Origin: Gallionellaceae bacterium
GTDB lineage: Bacteria; Pseudomonadota; Gammaproteobacteria; Burkholderiales; Thiobacillaceae
Length of the DNA stretch: 64,000 nucleotides
NCBI GenBank assembly: GCA_028714875.1
Contig: JAQTLN010000003.1
Location: 62,001-126,000, forward strand
Direction of reading: 5' to 3'
Shown piece by piece: positions 1 to 10,988 of this stretch. Positions within the stretch are counted from its first letter, which is position 1. Every line of letters starts with the position of its first letter. The notes below the pieces were generated by a model. It was given only the letters and a program-made list of their open reading frames with translations, was not told where the DNA came from and made no database searches. The translations under genes and the position numbers were made by a program.

Positions 1-1407
<1,407 letters not shown>

Positions 1408-1411
1408 GTTT

Positions 1412-1822
1412 TTACTCGGCCCAGTTTTCCAGCTTGAGGCCGGGGATACGTTGGTAATGGCGGGTGTTGTTGCTCACCAGAATCAGGTTTTCCGCGAGCG
1501 CGTGGGCGGCGATCTGGGTATCCATGTAGCCGATCGGCTGGTTTGTTTTTTTCTGTGTGGCGGCAAGCAAGGCATAGATGTCGGCAGCTTCACTGGTCCA
1601 GGCCAACGTTGGAATCTCTCGAAGAAACGCATCAACCAAGGCCTGCCGACGGCTGACCTCTCCAGTCAGCAGGGCCAGGCCATAGCGTAGTTCGGCGCGG
1701 GTGATGACCGAGATGGCGGCTTCTCCGGCCGCCATCGCGTCATGTAGGCGAGCGGCCACGGCGGATGAGTTTTTCTTCAGGAAATAGCTGGCGATGTCGG
1801 TATCGATGAGGTGACGAATCAT
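1412..1822 (-). CDS. vapC: VapC-type PIN-domain ribonuclease toxin
   Basis: A 136-residue PIN-domain protein, the usual size for VapC toxins, which cleave tRNA or rRNA using Mg2+ held by a cluster of acidic residues. The expected acids are visible: D7 in LIDTD, E44 in TRAELRYG, D101 in [11 protein letters not shown], and the NNTRHYQRI motif near residues 118-126. All key residues are intact, so it should be active. The start codon overlaps the stop of vapB by 4 nt (ATGA), the standard arrangement for coupled antitoxin-toxin translation. The target RNA cannot be told from sequence. Confidence 0.93.
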   Translation of the reverse strand: MIRHLIDTDIASYFLKKNSSAVAARLHDAMAAGEAAISVITRAELRYGLALLTGEVSRRQALVDAFLREIPTLAWTSEAADIYALLAATQKKTNQPIGYMDTQIAAHALAENLILVSNNTRHYQRIPGLKLENWAE

Positions 1823-2082
1823 TCCTTCCAGTCCTCGAAAGGATTGGGTGGCAACTCCGGTCGATTGTCGCGCTGGCTCATGAATTCTTCCGGCATCGGG
1901 GCGGCATCGAGCAGATCGAAAAAGGCTTGTAGCGAAGGCTTGGCCGGTATCGGCGTCAGGATTACCTCACCCGTGGCTTCATTCCTGCGAATCAGCACTT
2001 CGTCGCCGGGCAGGCGGAATTCCTTGGGCAGGCGCACGGCCTGGCTGTGGCCGGTCTTGAACAGTTTGGCGGTGGTCAGCAT
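1819..2082 (-). CDS. vapB: VapB-type antitoxin (AbrB-like)
   Basis: An 87-residue antitoxin with an N-terminal AbrB/MazE-like swapped-hairpin DNA-binding domain (TAKLFKTGHSQAVRLPKEF) and an acidic, proline-rich C-terminal tail (ending NPFEDWKE) that would wrap the toxin. The frame is open further upstream, but the ATG at 2082 begins where the AbrB fold begins, so I chose it. VapB normally neutralises VapC and, with it, represses the operon. A short inverted repeat lies about 15 nt upstream (see the operator entry). Confidence 0.9.
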   Translation of the reverse strand: MLTTAKLFKTGHSQAVRLPKEFRLPGDEVLIRRNEATGEVILTPIPAKPSLQAFFDLLDAAPMPEEFMSQRDNRPELPPNPFEDWKE

Positions 2083-2097
2083 GGTTGCCTCAGTATG

Positions 2098-2109
2098 TAC
2101 GAAAACGTA
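2098..2109. promoter_or_regulatory. candidate vapBC operator (perfect 12-nt inverted repeat)
   Basis: TACGAAAACGTA is a perfect inverted repeat (TACG-AAAA-CGTA) just upstream of the vapB start, in the divergent spacer between vapBC and the HD-GYP regulator. VapB-VapC complexes usually bind such repeats over their own promoter. The assignment rests only on position and symmetry. Confidence 0.3.
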
Positions 2110-2227
2110 GCTATGGTAGCACTGCGGATCGTACCCTAAAGAATATCCACGGCCCGCCGATAACGGCTTGATTCCGCTGGCCCCGCCTTCCCGCGTGAGT
2201 GCCACGAGCGACTCGAGGTAACAAGCG

Positions 2228-3322
2228 ATGCCGGGCTCCGCCCAGTCCACCATTCTGATCGTCGACGACGCACCCGAGAACCTGACCGTTCTTAGTGAAT
2301 TGCTGCAACCGCATTACCGGGTGCGGGCGGCCACCTCGGGCGAGAAGGCCTTGCGCATCGCCGCCAGCGCGCCGAGTCCGGACCTGATCATGCTTGACGT
2401 GATGATGCCCGGCATGGATGGTTACGAAGTGTTTTCCCGCCTGCGCGCCGACCCGCTCACCCATGACATCCCGATCATCTTCGTCACCGCGATGGACAGC
2501 ACCGAGGCGGAATTGCACGGCCTGGAGGCGGGCGCGGTGGACTACATCACCAAGCCCGTCGTGCCGCCCATCGTGCTTGCGCGCGTCCGCACCCAACTGG
2601 AGTTGAAGCAGGCGCGTGATCTGCTGGCCGGGAAGAACACCTGGCTGGAAGCCGAAGTCGCCCGCCGCATGCGGGAAAACGAACTGACTCAGGAAGTCAG
2701 CATCCGGGCGCTCGCCCATCTGGCGGAAACCCGCGATCCGGAAACCGGCAACCATATTTTGCGCACCCAGGCCTATGTGCAGCGTCTGGCGCAGCGCCTA
2801 GGCGACCACCCGCGCTTTCCAACCTTGCAAGATGGCCACTATATCGAGCTACTCGCCCGTTCGGCACCGCTGCACGACATCGGCAAGGTGGGCATTCCCG
2901 ACGCCATTCTGCAAAAGCCCGGCCCCCTCACCGCGCAGGAATGGACGGTAATGAAAACTCACGCCCGCCTGGGGTTTGACGCCATCGAACTGGCTGAACG
3001 CGACGCCGCCCGGGCGGTCGAGTTTCTCGGTCTGGCCAAGGAAATCGCGCGCTGGCATCACGAAAAATGGGATGGCGGCGGCTATCCCGATGGCCTGGCC
3101 GGTGATGCCATTCCGATCTCCGCCCGGTTGATGGCCGTCGCCGATGTGTTCGACGCGTTGATCACGCCACGTGTATACAAGGCGCCCATGTCCTTCGAGC
3201 AGGCGCGCGAGATCATCGCCGCCGGGCGCGGCAGCCATTTCGATCCGGACATGGTCGACGCCTTCCTGGGGGGCTTCGATGATTTCGCCGCCATCGCCCA
3301 GCGCCACCTGGACAACCCCTGA
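2228..3322 (+). CDS. Response regulator with HD-GYP c-di-GMP phosphodiesterase output
   Basis: 364 residues: a REC domain (about 8-125, DD at 13-14, phospho-acceptor D57 in MLDVMMPGMDG, K109) joined by a helical linker to an HD-GYP domain (about 155-350). The catalytic signature is complete: H216-D217 with K220 (HDIGKVGIPD), H244, H277-H278 and GGGYPDG with GYP at 285-287. It should hydrolyse c-di-GMP when phosphorylated. A good ribosome site (GAGGTAAC) precedes the ATG. The large hybrid kinase starts 35 nt downstream and is the obvious partner. The pair resembles widespread RpfG-like cassettes, but the kinase is not RpfC-like. Confidence 0.93.
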   Translation: MPGSAQSTILIVDDAPENLTVLSELLQPHYRVRAATSGEKALRIAASAPSPDLIMLDVMMPGMDGYEVFSRLRADPLTHDIPIIFVTAMDSTEAELHGLEAGAVDYITKPVVPPIVLARVRTQLELKQARDLLAGKNTWLEAEVARRMRENELTQEVSIRALAHLAETRDPETGNHILRTQAYVQRLAQRLGDHPRFPTLQDGHYIELLARSAPLHDIGKVGIPDAILQKPGPLTAQEWTVMKTHARLGFDAIELAERDAARAVEFLGLAKEIARWHHEKWDGGGYPDGLAGDAIPISARLMAVADVFDALITPRVYKAPMSFEQAREIIAAGRGSHFDPDMVDAFLGGFDDFAAIAQRHLDNP

Positions 3323-3357
3323 GCGGCGAGCCGCCAGGCAAGCACGACTAACACTCC

Positions 3358-6300
3358 ATGCCCACACCAGCGCAACCCAAAGCCCACGCTTTCGCCACTC
3401 GCGCGACGCTGCTCTACGCCGCCTTCGCCGGTGCCTGGATATTGTTTTCGGACAAGGTGGTGGAATGGCTAAGCAATGATCCGAAGCAGATCGTCTTCTA
3501 CAGCACGCTCAAGGGACTGGTATTCGTCGCGGTCAGCGCGCTGCCCTTGTGGCTGGCGCTGTGTCGTGGCGATGGGCGAGCACCCGAGCCGACGGGCGCG
3601 GGCGCGGAAGGCGCGGAAAGTGTGGAGCAACCCTCTTTCCCCTGGCGCGCCACGCTGGCGGCGGGGCTCGCCATACTCGCCCTGACCGCGCTGGGCATTT
3701 TCTACAACGTGCGCCAGCAGGAAGACCTGGAACTGGCGCGGCTTCAGGCCATCGCCGATCTCAAGGCGAACCAGATCGTGGGCTGGTTGCAGGAACGGCG
3801 GGACGACGCCAACTTCATCGCCCGCGCCCGCTATCTCGCCGAGGCCTATCAACGTTGGCATGGGCGCCGTGACGCGGCGAGTGGCGAGCGGCTGCGCCAG
3901 GATCTCCATGAATTTATTCAGTACAACGGCTTTCATGGCGCCAAGCTGCTCGACGCCGGGGCCGAGCACATTTTCTGGGATTCGGATAATTCGCCCGGCG
4001 TCGTCACCCCCGAGTTGCGCGCCGCCGCCACGCGCGCCTGGCGGGAGAAAAAACCGATTCATATCGGCCCGTACCGTGATGCAGGCAATCGCCTGCATCT
4101 GGACTTTGTGGTGGCCTTGCCGCTGGAGCATGCGAGTGTCGGCCCCAGCGTGGTTTTGCATGTGGATTTGCGCGCGGGGTTGTTCCCGCGGCTGCAAACC
4201 TGGCCGGGGCCCAGCCGCAGCGGTGAGGTGGTCTGGTTCCGCCGCGACGGCGACGACTTGTTGTTTCTCAACGAGTTGCGCCATCGCGCCGACGCGGCGG
4301 TGAAACTGCGCCTGCCGCTGGCCAGAAGCCGCGTCCTGGCGGCCCAGGTGTTGCGCGGCGATGCCAGATTGGGCGAGGCGGTGAAGGGGGTGGACTATCG
4401 CGGGGTGCCGGTGTTCGGGGTGGTGCATGCCATTCCGGGCAGTGATTGGTATTTGTTGGCCAAGGTCGACGAGTCCGAGCTTTACGCCGATGCTTATCGC
4501 AATGCCGTCTGGATCGCCCTGGCCGGTCTGCTGGCCCTGTTCGCGCTGGGTACCGGCGTCTACCTGTCGCGCCAGCGGCGGGAACTGGCCATCGCGGAGC
4601 GGGTGCGGCAATCTCAGGTTGAACGTCTGCGCGCCCTGCGCCTGCTGGCCGCCATTGCCGACAGTTCCGATGACGCCATTTTTGCCCTGGATCTGGAGGG
4701 TCGCTTCATTCTGTTCAACCGGGCGGCGGAGCGGATGACCCGCAGAACCCAGGAATCGCTGCTGGGGCGCGATGAAAGCGATCTCTTCCCCCCCGATGTG
4801 GCGAGCGAGAAGATGGCCGTCAGCCGCGAAGTGATGGATGACAACGTCCCCCTGACCTTTCAGGAGGACATCGCCATGCCGGGAGGCATCCGAACTTTTC
4901 TCACCACCAAGGGGCCGCTGCACGACAGGGAGGGCAAGACCATCGGCCTCTACGGCATTGCCCGCGACATCACCGAGCGGCAACAGGCGGAAGCGGCGCT
5001 ACGGCGCGAGGTCGCGCTCAACCAGCGTTACCTCGACACGGTGCAGACCATCATGATCGCGCTCGATGCCGATGGCCGTATCACCATGATCAACCGAAAA
5101 GGTTGCGAACTGCTGGGTTATGCGGAAGACGAATTGCTGGGAAGAAACTGGTTCAAGGACTGCCTGCCGCAGCCCCTGGGGATGGAAGCGGTCTACCCCG
5201 TGTTTCGCCGCATCATGGCCGGCGAACTGGAAGCGGCGGAATACTTCGAGAACGGGATACTGTGTCGTGACGGTCACCAGCGTTTGATCGCCTGGCACAA
5301 CGCCTATTTCACCGATAGCGAAGGGCACATCATCGGCACGCTCAGTTCCGGTGAGGACATCAGCGAGCGCAAGCAGGTGGAGGAACAACTGCGCAAACTC
5401 GCGCAAGCCGTGGAGCAAAGCCCGGAGAGCATCGCCATCACCGATCTGGATGGGCATATCGAATATGTCAACGAAGCTTTCGTGGCGAATTCCGGCTATA
5501 GCCGCGCGGAAGTCATCGGCCGGAACCCGCGTGTGCTGCAATCGAGCAAGACGCCGCGCGCCACCTATGACGCGCTCTGGGCCGCGCTGACTCAAGGCCA
5601 GCCCTGGAAAGGCGAGTTCATCAACCGGCGTCGCGATGGCAGCGAATACACCGAATTCGCCATCATCACCCCGCTGCGCCAGCCCGACGGGCGTATCACC
5701 CACTATGTCGCTGTGAAGGAAGACATCAGCGAGAAGAAACGCCTGGGCGCCGAACTGGACGAATACCGCCACCACCTGGAAGACCTGGTGTCGGAACGCA
5801 CCCGGCAGCTCGCCGTGGCCAAGGACGCGGCCGAAACCGCCAACCGGGCCAAGAGCGCTTTCCTGGCCAATATGAGCCACGAGATCCGCACGCCGATGAA
5901 CGCCATCATCGGCCTGACTCATCTGTTGCGGCGCGATGGCGCCACGCCCGCCCAGGCGGAACGCCTGAGCAAGGTCGATGGCGCCGCTCAGCATCTGTTG
6001 TCGATCATCAATGATGTGCTCGATCTGTCGAAAATCGAGGCGGGACGGCTGGAACTGGAACAGCGCGACTTTGCCCTCGCCGCCGTGCTCGACCAGGTTC
6101 GCTCTCTGATCGGAGAGTCGGCCAGAGGCAAGGGCTTGCGCATCGAAGTGGATGGCGATGACGTGCCCCCGTGGTTGCGCGGCGATGTCACCCGTTTGCG
6201 CCAAGCCCTGCTCAACTACGCCGGCAACGCGGTCAAGTTCACCGAACAGGGCACGATCACCCTGCGCGCTCGCTTGCTGGAAGAGTGTGACGACAGGCTC

Positions 6301-7638
6301 CTGGTGCGTTTCGAGGTTCAGGACAGCGGCACGGGTATCGATCCGGAGAAACTGCCCAGCCTGTTTCAGGCCTTCGAACAGGCGGATGTCTCCACCACCC
6401 GCAAGTACGGCGGCACCGGACTTGGGCTGGCGATCACCCGGCGCCTGGCCGGGTTGATGGGCGGCGAGGTCGGCGTGGAAAGCACGCCGGGGCGTGGCAG
6501 CACGTTCTGGTTCACGGTGCGGCTGGCGCGCGGCCACGGCGTCCTTCCCGACGCACCCGAAGTACGGGGCGAATCGGCCGAAACCGAACTGCGCCAAAGC
6601 CGGGGCGGCACGCGCCTGCTATTGGTGGAGGACAACGCCATCAACCGGGAAGTGGCCCTGGAACTCCTGCACGGCGCCGGCCTGGCGGTGGAAACAGCGG
6701 CTGATGGCCGCGCCGCGCTGGAGAAAGCGCGAAGCGGCGATTACGCGCTGATCCTGATGGACATCCAGATGCCGGTCATGGATGGCCTGGAAGCCACCCG
6801 CGCGATTCGCGCGATGCCGGGCTGGGAAACCCGGCCGATTCTGGCGATGACCGCCAACGCTTTCGAGGAAGACCACACCGCCTGCATCGCCGTCGGCATG
6901 AACGATTTCGTCGCCAAGCCGGTGGACCCGGGCGCGCTCTATGCCGCCTTGCTGAAGTGGTTGCCGGCGCGCGCGCCGGCGTTGCCTCCCGCTTTGCCCA
7001 CCGTCGCCGCGCCCGGCGTGGACGTGGACAGCGCCGCGCTTCTGGAGAGCTGGCCTGGTTTCGATGCGCGGCGCTGTCTGCTCAGCGTGGGGGGGCGCAC
7101 GGACAGGTGCTTGCGCATGCTCGACAAGTTCGCCGGCGCGCACAGTGAGGATGTCAGCCATATCCGGCAACAACTCGCCGCAGGCCAGATTGAAGAAGCG
7201 CATCGTCTTGCCCACACGCTCAAGGGCGTCGCCGCCACCCTGGGCCTGGTCGATCTGCAAGCGCAAGCCCTGTCCCTGGAGCTGGCGTTGAAACCCGGCG
7301 CCGACGCGGCCGCGCCGCCCGTCGTGAGCGCCGATCTGTTGTCGGCGGTTGAACAGGTGCTCAGCCAGGCCGTCGCGCGCATCGTTACTCTGCTGGCACG
7401 AATCCCCAGTGTGGCGCCAACGCCAGCCGTTGTTGAAGTAGACCCGGCGCGGCTGGCGCAAGTAGTAATGGAACTGGACGCGTTATTGGCGGAAGACAAC
7501 ACCCGCGCCGGCCACCTCCTGCGCGAATCCGCCCCTTTGCTGCGGGCAGCCTTGGGCGAACGCTATGAGGTTCTGGCGCGACAGGTTGAAAACTTCGATT
7601 ACGACACCGCGCTGGCGACTTTGCATACCCCGCCGTAG
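3358..7638 (+). CDS. Membrane hybrid histidine kinase with PAS repeats, REC and Hpt domains
   Basis: A 1426-residue sensor kinase. Two N-terminal hydrophobic helices (about 18-70) precede a third TM near 100-118, a periplasmic sensing segment of about 260 residues, and a fourth TM near 382-402. Three or four PAS/PAC modules follow (about 425-800), then HisKA with H841 in [14 protein letters not shown], an HATPase domain ([16 protein letters not shown]), a REC domain with D1135 in [11 protein letters not shown], and a C-terminal Hpt domain with H1286 in [13 protein letters not shown]. It thus holds a full internal phosphorelay. It lies 35 nt after the HD-GYP regulator, which I infer to be its final target, linking an envelope signal to c-di-GMP breakdown. 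The ligand is unknown. Confidence 0.92.
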   Translation: MPTPAQPKAHAFATRATLLYAAFAGAWILFSDKVVEWLSNDPKQIVFYSTLKGLVFVAVSALPLWLALCRGDGRAPEPTGAGAEGAESVEQPSFPWRATLAAGLAILALTALGIFYNVRQQEDLELARLQAIADLKANQIVGWLQERRDDANFIARARYLAEAYQRWHGRRDAASGERLRQDLHEFIQYNGFHGAKLLDAGAEHIFWDSDNSPGVVTPELRAAATRAWREKKPIHIGPYRDAGNRLHLDFVVALPLEHASVGPSVVLHVDLRAGLFPRLQTWPGPSRSGEVVWFRRDGDDLLFLNELRHRADAAVKLRLPLARSRVLAAQVLRGDARLGEAVKGVDYRGVPVFGVVHAIPGSDWYLLAKVDESELYADAYRNAVWIALAGLLALFALGTGVYLSRQRRELAIAERVRQSQVERLRALRLLAAIADSSDDAIFALDLEGRFILFNRAAERMTRRTQESLLGRDESDLFPPDVASEKMAVSREVMDDNVPLTFQEDIAMPGGIRTFLTTKGPLHDREGKTIGLYGIARDITERQQAEAALRREVALNQRYLDTVQTIMIALDADGRITMINRKGCELLGYAEDELLGRNWFKDCLPQPLGMEAVYPVFRRIMAGELEAAEYFENGILCRDGHQRLIAWHNAYFTDSEGHIIGTLSSGEDISERKQVEEQLRKLAQAVEQSPESIAITDLDGHIEYVNEAFVANSGYSRAEVIGRNPRVLQSSKTPRATYDALWAALTQGQPWKGEFINRRRDGSEYTEFAIITPLRQPDGRITHYVAVKEDISEKKRLGAELDEYRHHLEDLVSERTRQLAVAKDAAETANRAKSAFLANMSHEIRTPMNAIIGLTHLLRRDGATPAQAERLSKVDGAAQHLLSIINDVLDLSKIEAGRLELEQRDFALAAVLDQVRSLIGESARGKGLRIEVDGDDVPPWLRGDVTRLRQALLNYAGNAVKFTEQGTITLRARLLEECDDRLLVRFEVQDSGTGIDPEKLPSLFQAFEQADVSTTRKYGGTGLGLAITRRLAGLMGGEVGVESTPGRGSTFWFTVRLARGHGVLPDAPEVRGESAETELRQSRGGTRLLLVEDNAINREVALELLHGAGLAVETAADGRAALEKARSGDYALILMDIQMPVMDGLEATRAIRAMPGWETRPILAMTANAFEEDHTACIAVGMNDFVAKPVDPGALYAALLKWLPARAPALPPALPTVAAPGVDVDSAALLESWPGFDARRCLLSVGGRTDRCLRMLDKFAGAHSEDVSHIRQQLAAGQIEEAHRLAHTLKGVAATLGLVDLQAQALSLELALKPGADAAAPPVVSADLLSAVEQVLSQAVARIVTLLARIPSVAPTPAVVEVDPARLAQVVMELDALLAEDNTRAGHLLRESAPLLRAALGERYEVLARQVENFDYDTALATLHTPP

Positions 7639-7671
7639 GGCGCGAGCGTCATCGAACACGCCCCAAACACC

Positions 7672-7702
7672 GTGGGTCGGGTTAGCGATAGCGTAACCCG
7701 AC
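7672..7702. repeat. family C short palindromic repeat (single copy)
   Basis: CGGGTTAGCGATAGCGTAACCCG with flanks, a near-perfect palindrome 35 nt after the hybrid kinase gene. The same sequence forms both arms of the repeat at 41894-41970. It may act as a transcript end structure here. Confidence 0.7.
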
Positions 7703-7731
7703 GATCCTGCTTAATGAGGGTTTAGCCCGCA

Positions 7732-7803
7732 TGTGGCGCAGGCGTCCCGCCTGCTTCGTCCTTCTGATCAGGCCCACGAAGCAGGCGGGACACCTGCGCC
7801 ACA
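7732..7803. repeat. family B palindromic repeat, paired arms
   Basis: TGTGGCGCAG...CTGCGCCACA. Left arm GCGCAGGCGTCCCGCCTGC and right arm GCAGGCGGGACACCTGCGC are near-perfect complements, separated by a spacer containing TTCTGATCAGGCCCACGAAG. The same plan recurs at 38540-38603 and 46900-46982. It sits between the kinase gene and a convergent small membrane-protein gene. Confidence 0.8.
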
Positions 7804-7872
7804 GGTGAGCCTACGGCGTCGTCCCGGCCAATGGATAATTCAGGTTGAAAGGAGAAATGCCGCGTCTGCCCG

Positions 7873-8070
7873 TCAATCCGGCATGTTGGATGACGGCCCT
7901 TTCTCTTTCGTCACCAGATACATCCCCGTTCCGGCCAGGCCCATCCACAACACCATCGCCCAGACGCCAAGTGCTTCCCACAGGCCGCCGAGAAAGATCA
8001 GCATGAGCAGGGATACCCCCAGCAGCGCGTTGCCAAGCCAGAAAGTAGAAGTATGTTGCGGGTCGTTCAC
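7873..8070 (-). CDS. Small two-helix inner-membrane protein, unknown function
   Basis: A 65-residue protein made almost entirely of two hydrophobic helices (about 11-31 and 36-53), followed by a basic, charged tail (TKEKGPSSNMPD). I do not recognise a family. The start is a GTG at 8070 with GGAG eight nucleotides upstream, which supports real translation. The next gene upstream on this strand is another small protein gene 31 nt away. Role unknown; insertion in the cytoplasmic membrane is likely. Confidence 0.6.
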   Translation of the reverse strand: MNDPQHTSTFWLGNALLGVSLLMLIFLGGLWEALGVWAMVLWMGLAGTGMYLVTKEKGPSSNMPD

Positions 8071-8101
8071 GGGAAGGCTCCAGGTTGATTGAGTCAGGTG
8101 G

Positions 8102-8296
8102 CTACGCTCCGGCGGCGGGCGTGGCCACTTTGGCGAGAAAGAAAGGGCATGCCACCGCGCCGTCGGCGCGCCGTATCAGTTCTTCGCTGAAATCCGCGTA
8201 AGTGCGGCTGAGCGCATGGCGGGCGGCATCGTCCTCATAGCGCTGGCAGTCGCGCGCGAGGGGACAGTGGGAGGTCATGCAGTAAGTGTGGGACAT
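8102..8296 (-). CDS. Small cysteine-containing hypothetical protein
   Basis: 64 residues, soluble, with four cysteines (C6, C11, C17 and C50: CMTSHCPLARDC near the N-terminus and ACPFF near the end). That spacing could hold a metal or a disulfide, but I recognise no family. The ATG at 8296 has GAGGGA eight nucleotides upstream and follows the ompA-like gene by 12 nt on the same strand, so it is probably in that transcript. Confidence 0.55.
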   Translation of the reverse strand: MSHTYCMTSHCPLARDCQRYEDDAARHALSRTYADFSEELIRRADGAVACPFFLAKVATPAAGA

Positions 8297-8308
8297 CGTT
8301 TCAATCCC

Positions 8309-9436
8309 TCATTCCGCGTCGATCCTGACTCTGCGGTTGGGTGCCAGGCAGGCCTTGGTGGCCGCTGTGGCGTCGCCCTTGCAGCGTTTCACCGGCTCCG
8401 CCTCGCCTTTGGCTTCGAGCTGAATCCTGCGTGGGTCGAAGCCCTTGCCGGCGAGGTATTGCTTCACCGCTTCGGCGCGGCGCAATGACAGTTTCAGGTT
8501 GTAGGGTTCGGGGCCGAGCCGATCGGCATAGCCACTGACCCGCACCGTTTTGTCCTTGGGCGCTTCGCTCAGCCAGGCATCCAGCACGGCGCGTCCAACC
8601 GGGGTGAGGGTGGCGCTGTCGAAGTCGAAGTGAGCCAGCGCATCCACAGCGGCCGCTTCCGCCGCGATGGTCTGGGCGGTCGCGGGCAGTGTCGCTTCAG
8701 GCGCGGCGGGAGGCGCGATGGCGGGGGGTGTTGCCACGGCTTCCGGTGTCGCCACGGCCACGGGGAGTGCCGTGGGCAAGGGTTCGACTACCGGGGCGGC
8801 GCTCGCGATCGGCGCCTTCGCGACTGGCGCGGCGCTGGCCGCGACGACGGGCGCCGGAACCTCGCTTGGCGCGGCGGTGATCGGGGCCACGGCGCTGGGC
8901 GCGGCCATTTCGGCGGGTACGGCAGTCACGACGGCGACTGGCGCGGGGGGCGGCGCGGCCACCGTCGTGATCGGCGTGATGGTGGGCGCGATGGCCGGGG
9001 CAATCGGCGTGGCTGGCATCGCGGCGGCGACCGGCTTGGGCACTTCAGCCGTGATGTGAGGTGCTTCCGGTGGCGTCGGCGCGATCGGTCTGGCCGGCGC
9101 GGCTACCGTTGCCCGCGTGGCGAGGGGAATGTGCGCCGCCGCCTGGGTTGCCGGCCACTGGCTTGCATAAGGCGCGGCCCAGGGGGCGAGTGGCTGCAAT
9201 GTCGCCGGCCCCAATGGCACGGGAACCGGCGCTTGCGATCCAGCGGTGTTGCACTGTGGATTGGGGCCGACCAGGGCAACCGGCTGGCAAAGGTTCAAGC
9301 CGTTGGGGAGCAACTGGCAGAACTGGTTGACCGCCTGGATGATCAGGCGGCTGCATAAGTCATCCGCGGCGTGCGCGCTGCTCGGCAGCGCGATGCTTGC
9401 GCTTGCGAGCGCAAGAACGACAGCTCTATGTTTCAT
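8309..9436 (-). CDS. OmpA-family peptidoglycan-binding protein with a Pro/Ala-rich linker
   Basis: 375 residues: signal peptide (about 1-23, cleaved after SSAHA), a short cysteine-containing N-terminal part (C28, C39, C50, C62), a linker of about 190 residues built almost only of A, P, V, T and I, and a C-terminal OmpA domain (about 265-375; HFDFDSATLTPVGRAVLD, RVSGYADRLG, LSLRRAEAV, NRRVRI). The OmpA domain anchors proteins to peptidoglycan. There is no recognisable N-terminal barrel, so the linker probably spans the periplasm or cell wall to a small anchored head. An extra cysteine pair in the OmpA domain (KRCKGD...KACLAPN) suggests a disulfide. Confidence 0.88.
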   Translation of the reverse strand: MKHRAVVLALASASIALPSSAHAADDLCSRLIIQAVNQFCQLLPNGLNLCQPVALVGPNPQCNTAGSQAPVPVPLGPATLQPLAPWAAPYASQWPATQAAAHIPLATRATVAAPARPIAPTPPEAPHITAEVPKPVAAAMPATPIAPAIAPTITPITTVAAPPPAPVAVVTAVPAEMAAPSAVAPITAAPSEVPAPVVAASAAPVAKAPIASAAPVVEPLPTALPVAVATPEAVATPPAIAPPAAPEATLPATAQTIAAEAAAVDALAHFDFDSATLTPVGRAVLDAWLSEAPKDKTVRVSGYADRLGPEPYNLKLSLRRAEAVKQYLAGKGFDPRRIQLEAKGEAEPVKRCKGDATAATKACLAPNRRVRIDAE

Positions 9437-9490
9437 GGGTGCCTTTGGAATCGAGTGAGTCTATTGAATGGGCCGGTGTTCGTCGGCGGG

Positions 9491-10000
9491 TCAGCGGCCT
9501 AGTTTCGCGAGCCAGTCGCTGGCCATGGTTTTGGCGGTTTCGAGTTGCGCGGGTTGCAGGTGCGCGGCTTCGCTCAGCTTCATGTCGGGAGCGAGTTTGT
9601 GGCCGCCGCGCGAGGCCAGATCGAACCAGACGTAGGCTTGCAACGCATCTTTGTTCACCGAAACGCCCCGGCTATACATGTCGCCCAGCGCGTAATAAGC
9701 ATCGGAAAGCCCCTGTTGCGCCGCCTTCATGTACCAGTTGAAGGCCGCCGTGACATCTTCCTCGGCGCCCTGGCCCTGCTCCAGCATGATGCCGGTCATG
9801 TATTGGGAAAGGCCATGCCCCGCCTCGGCATTGGCCTTGAACAGGCGCAGCGCTTTCTCGTAATCGACACAGCTATAGGATTGCAGCGCCTTGTCGTAAA
9901 TCTCTTTGCCCTTCGCGGGTGAGATGGCGTCGAGTGCCAGCACGGAAGCCGGGGCGAACAGACTGGCGGCGAATGCCGCGAGCAGGAATAGCGATTTCAT
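9491..10000 (-). CDS. Exported Sel1-repeat (TPR-like) protein
   Basis: 169 residues with a signal peptide (MKSLFLLAAF...VLA, about 1-23) and two to three Sel1-like repeats, each carrying the A-x-x-G-x-x-x-A spacing (AEAGHGLSQYMTGIMLEQG, AQQGLSDAYYALGDMYSRG, ASRGGHKLAP). Such repeats form helical scaffolds for protein-protein contacts, often in envelope regulation. The frame is open upstream, but ATG 10000 with GGAGAAACCC and the signal peptide fixes the start. Partner unknown. Confidence 0.85.
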   Translation of the reverse strand: MKSLFLLAAFAASLFAPASVLALDAISPAKGKEIYDKALQSYSCVDYEKALRLFKANAEAGHGLSQYMTGIMLEQGQGAEEDVTAAFNWYMKAAQQGLSDAYYALGDMYSRGVSVNKDALQAYVWFDLASRGGHKLAPDMKLSEAAHLQPAQLETAKTMASDWLAKLGR

Positions 10001-10146
10001 GGGTTTCTCCTCTTCAGGGTGGTGCCAGTTATCTAGCGTGGAATCCGCCGGGGGGCAACTATACAAGCCTTGAGCTACGTTAATCACACATTGGTTCCCG
10101 CCTCCGCTGTGGCAGAGTGCACGCTTTTCCTGGCGGTGGTGGCGAG

Positions 10147-10350
10147 ATGAATCCGCGCTGGTTATTGATGGCTGTACCGGCGGTGCTGGACTCCGGCGAC
10201 GAAGCCGTGGCTTTCCTGGCCATTCAGGGCGATGTCTGGGATACCCAGTGGGACATGTTCCTGGCCCTGCTCGGCGCGTTATCCTCGCAACTTCTTTTGC
10301 GCCGCCGGCATGACCGCCAGTTGGCGATTCTCTTACCGGAACCTTCATGA
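10147..10350 (+). pseudogene. C-terminal remnant of a DUF2238 (YjdF-like) membrane protein
   Basis: The 67-residue reading frame beginning MNPRWLLM contains FLAIQGDVWDTQWDMFLALL and LLLRRRHDRQL, which I recognise as the C-terminal end of DUF2238 integral membrane proteins, normally about 200 residues. The preceding 130-150 residues with the other membrane helices are absent from this stretch. The frame ends in a 4-nt overlap with the folE start (ATGA), suggesting that the intact ancestor was translationally coupled to folE. It could be a stable small protein, but a deletion remnant is more likely. Confidence 0.6.
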
Positions 10351-10988
10351 GCGATAGCTGCGATCACGATTACCCCACCCCCGAGCCCGGCCATCTGGGC
10401 ATTCCGCGCATTGGCAAGTTCAATCCGGCGGCGTTCGAGCGGGCGGTGACGGATTTGCTGCTGGCCTGCGGCGTGGCGCCGGATTCGGTGCATACCGGGC
10501 GCACCGCGCAACGTGTACGCGAGTTGTGGGAACGGCGCCTTCTGGGCGGTTATGAGATCGACCCCGGCGAGGCGCTGGGCGAGGGTTTTGCCGATCCGCG
10601 CGAGGACATGGTGGTGATCCGCGGCATCGCCGTGCATGGCGTGTGCCCGCACCATCTCGTGCCGTTTCGCGGTATCGCCCATGTGGCCTATGTGCCGGGC
10701 GGCCGTCTCCACGGCTTCGGCCGCATCGCGCGCCTGGTGGATGCCATCGGCCATCGTTTCACCTATCAGGAATGGATGACGCGCGATGTGGCGGAGGCGC
10801 TGATTTACCACGGCAAGGCGAAGGGCGCGGCGTGCGTCATCGAGGCGGAACAGTTGTGCCTGTTGCTGGGCGAGGACCGGCGCGGCGACGAGCGGGTGGT
10901 GACCCAGGCCTTTGCCGGCTGTTTCCGCGACGATGCGCAGCTGCGCGGCGAATTCATGCGGGCGATTTCCTCAACCGGGTTGAAGTGA
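10347..10988 (+). CDS. folE: GTP cyclohydrolase I (divergent FolE)
   Basis: FolE converts GTP to 7,8-dihydroneopterin triphosphate, the first step of folate biosynthesis, and also feeds queuosine-type pathways. The 213-residue protein has the zinc and active-site block GVCPHHLVPFRGIAHVAYVP and the second zinc cysteine in EAEQLCLLLG. The usual glutamate after the first cysteine (CEHH) is proline here, and the C-terminal half is less conserved than in standard FolE, so it may be a specialised paralogue. Its start overlaps the DUF2238 remnant; its stop overlaps the next start by 1 nt (TGATG), implying a coupled operon. Confidence 0.87.
   Translation: MSDSCDHDYPTPEPGHLGIPRIGKFNPAAFERAVTDLLLACGVAPDSVHTGRTAQRVRELWERRLLGGYEIDPGEALGEGFADPREDMVVIRGIAVHGVCPHHLVPFRGIAHVAYVPGGRLHGFGRIARLVDAIGHRFTYQEWMTRDVAEALIYHGKAKGAACVIEAEQLCLLLGEDRRGDERVVTQAFAGCFRDDAQLRGEFMRAISSTGLK

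Noticed and set aside
4999-6597. 532-codon minus-strand frame opposite the hybrid kinase
   Set aside because: Antisense to a complete kinase with all motifs; no ribosome site or family match.
8630-9358. Gly/Arg-rich plus-strand frame
   Set aside because: Complement of the Pro/Ala linker of the OmpA protein; low complexity, not a nucleolin-like gene.
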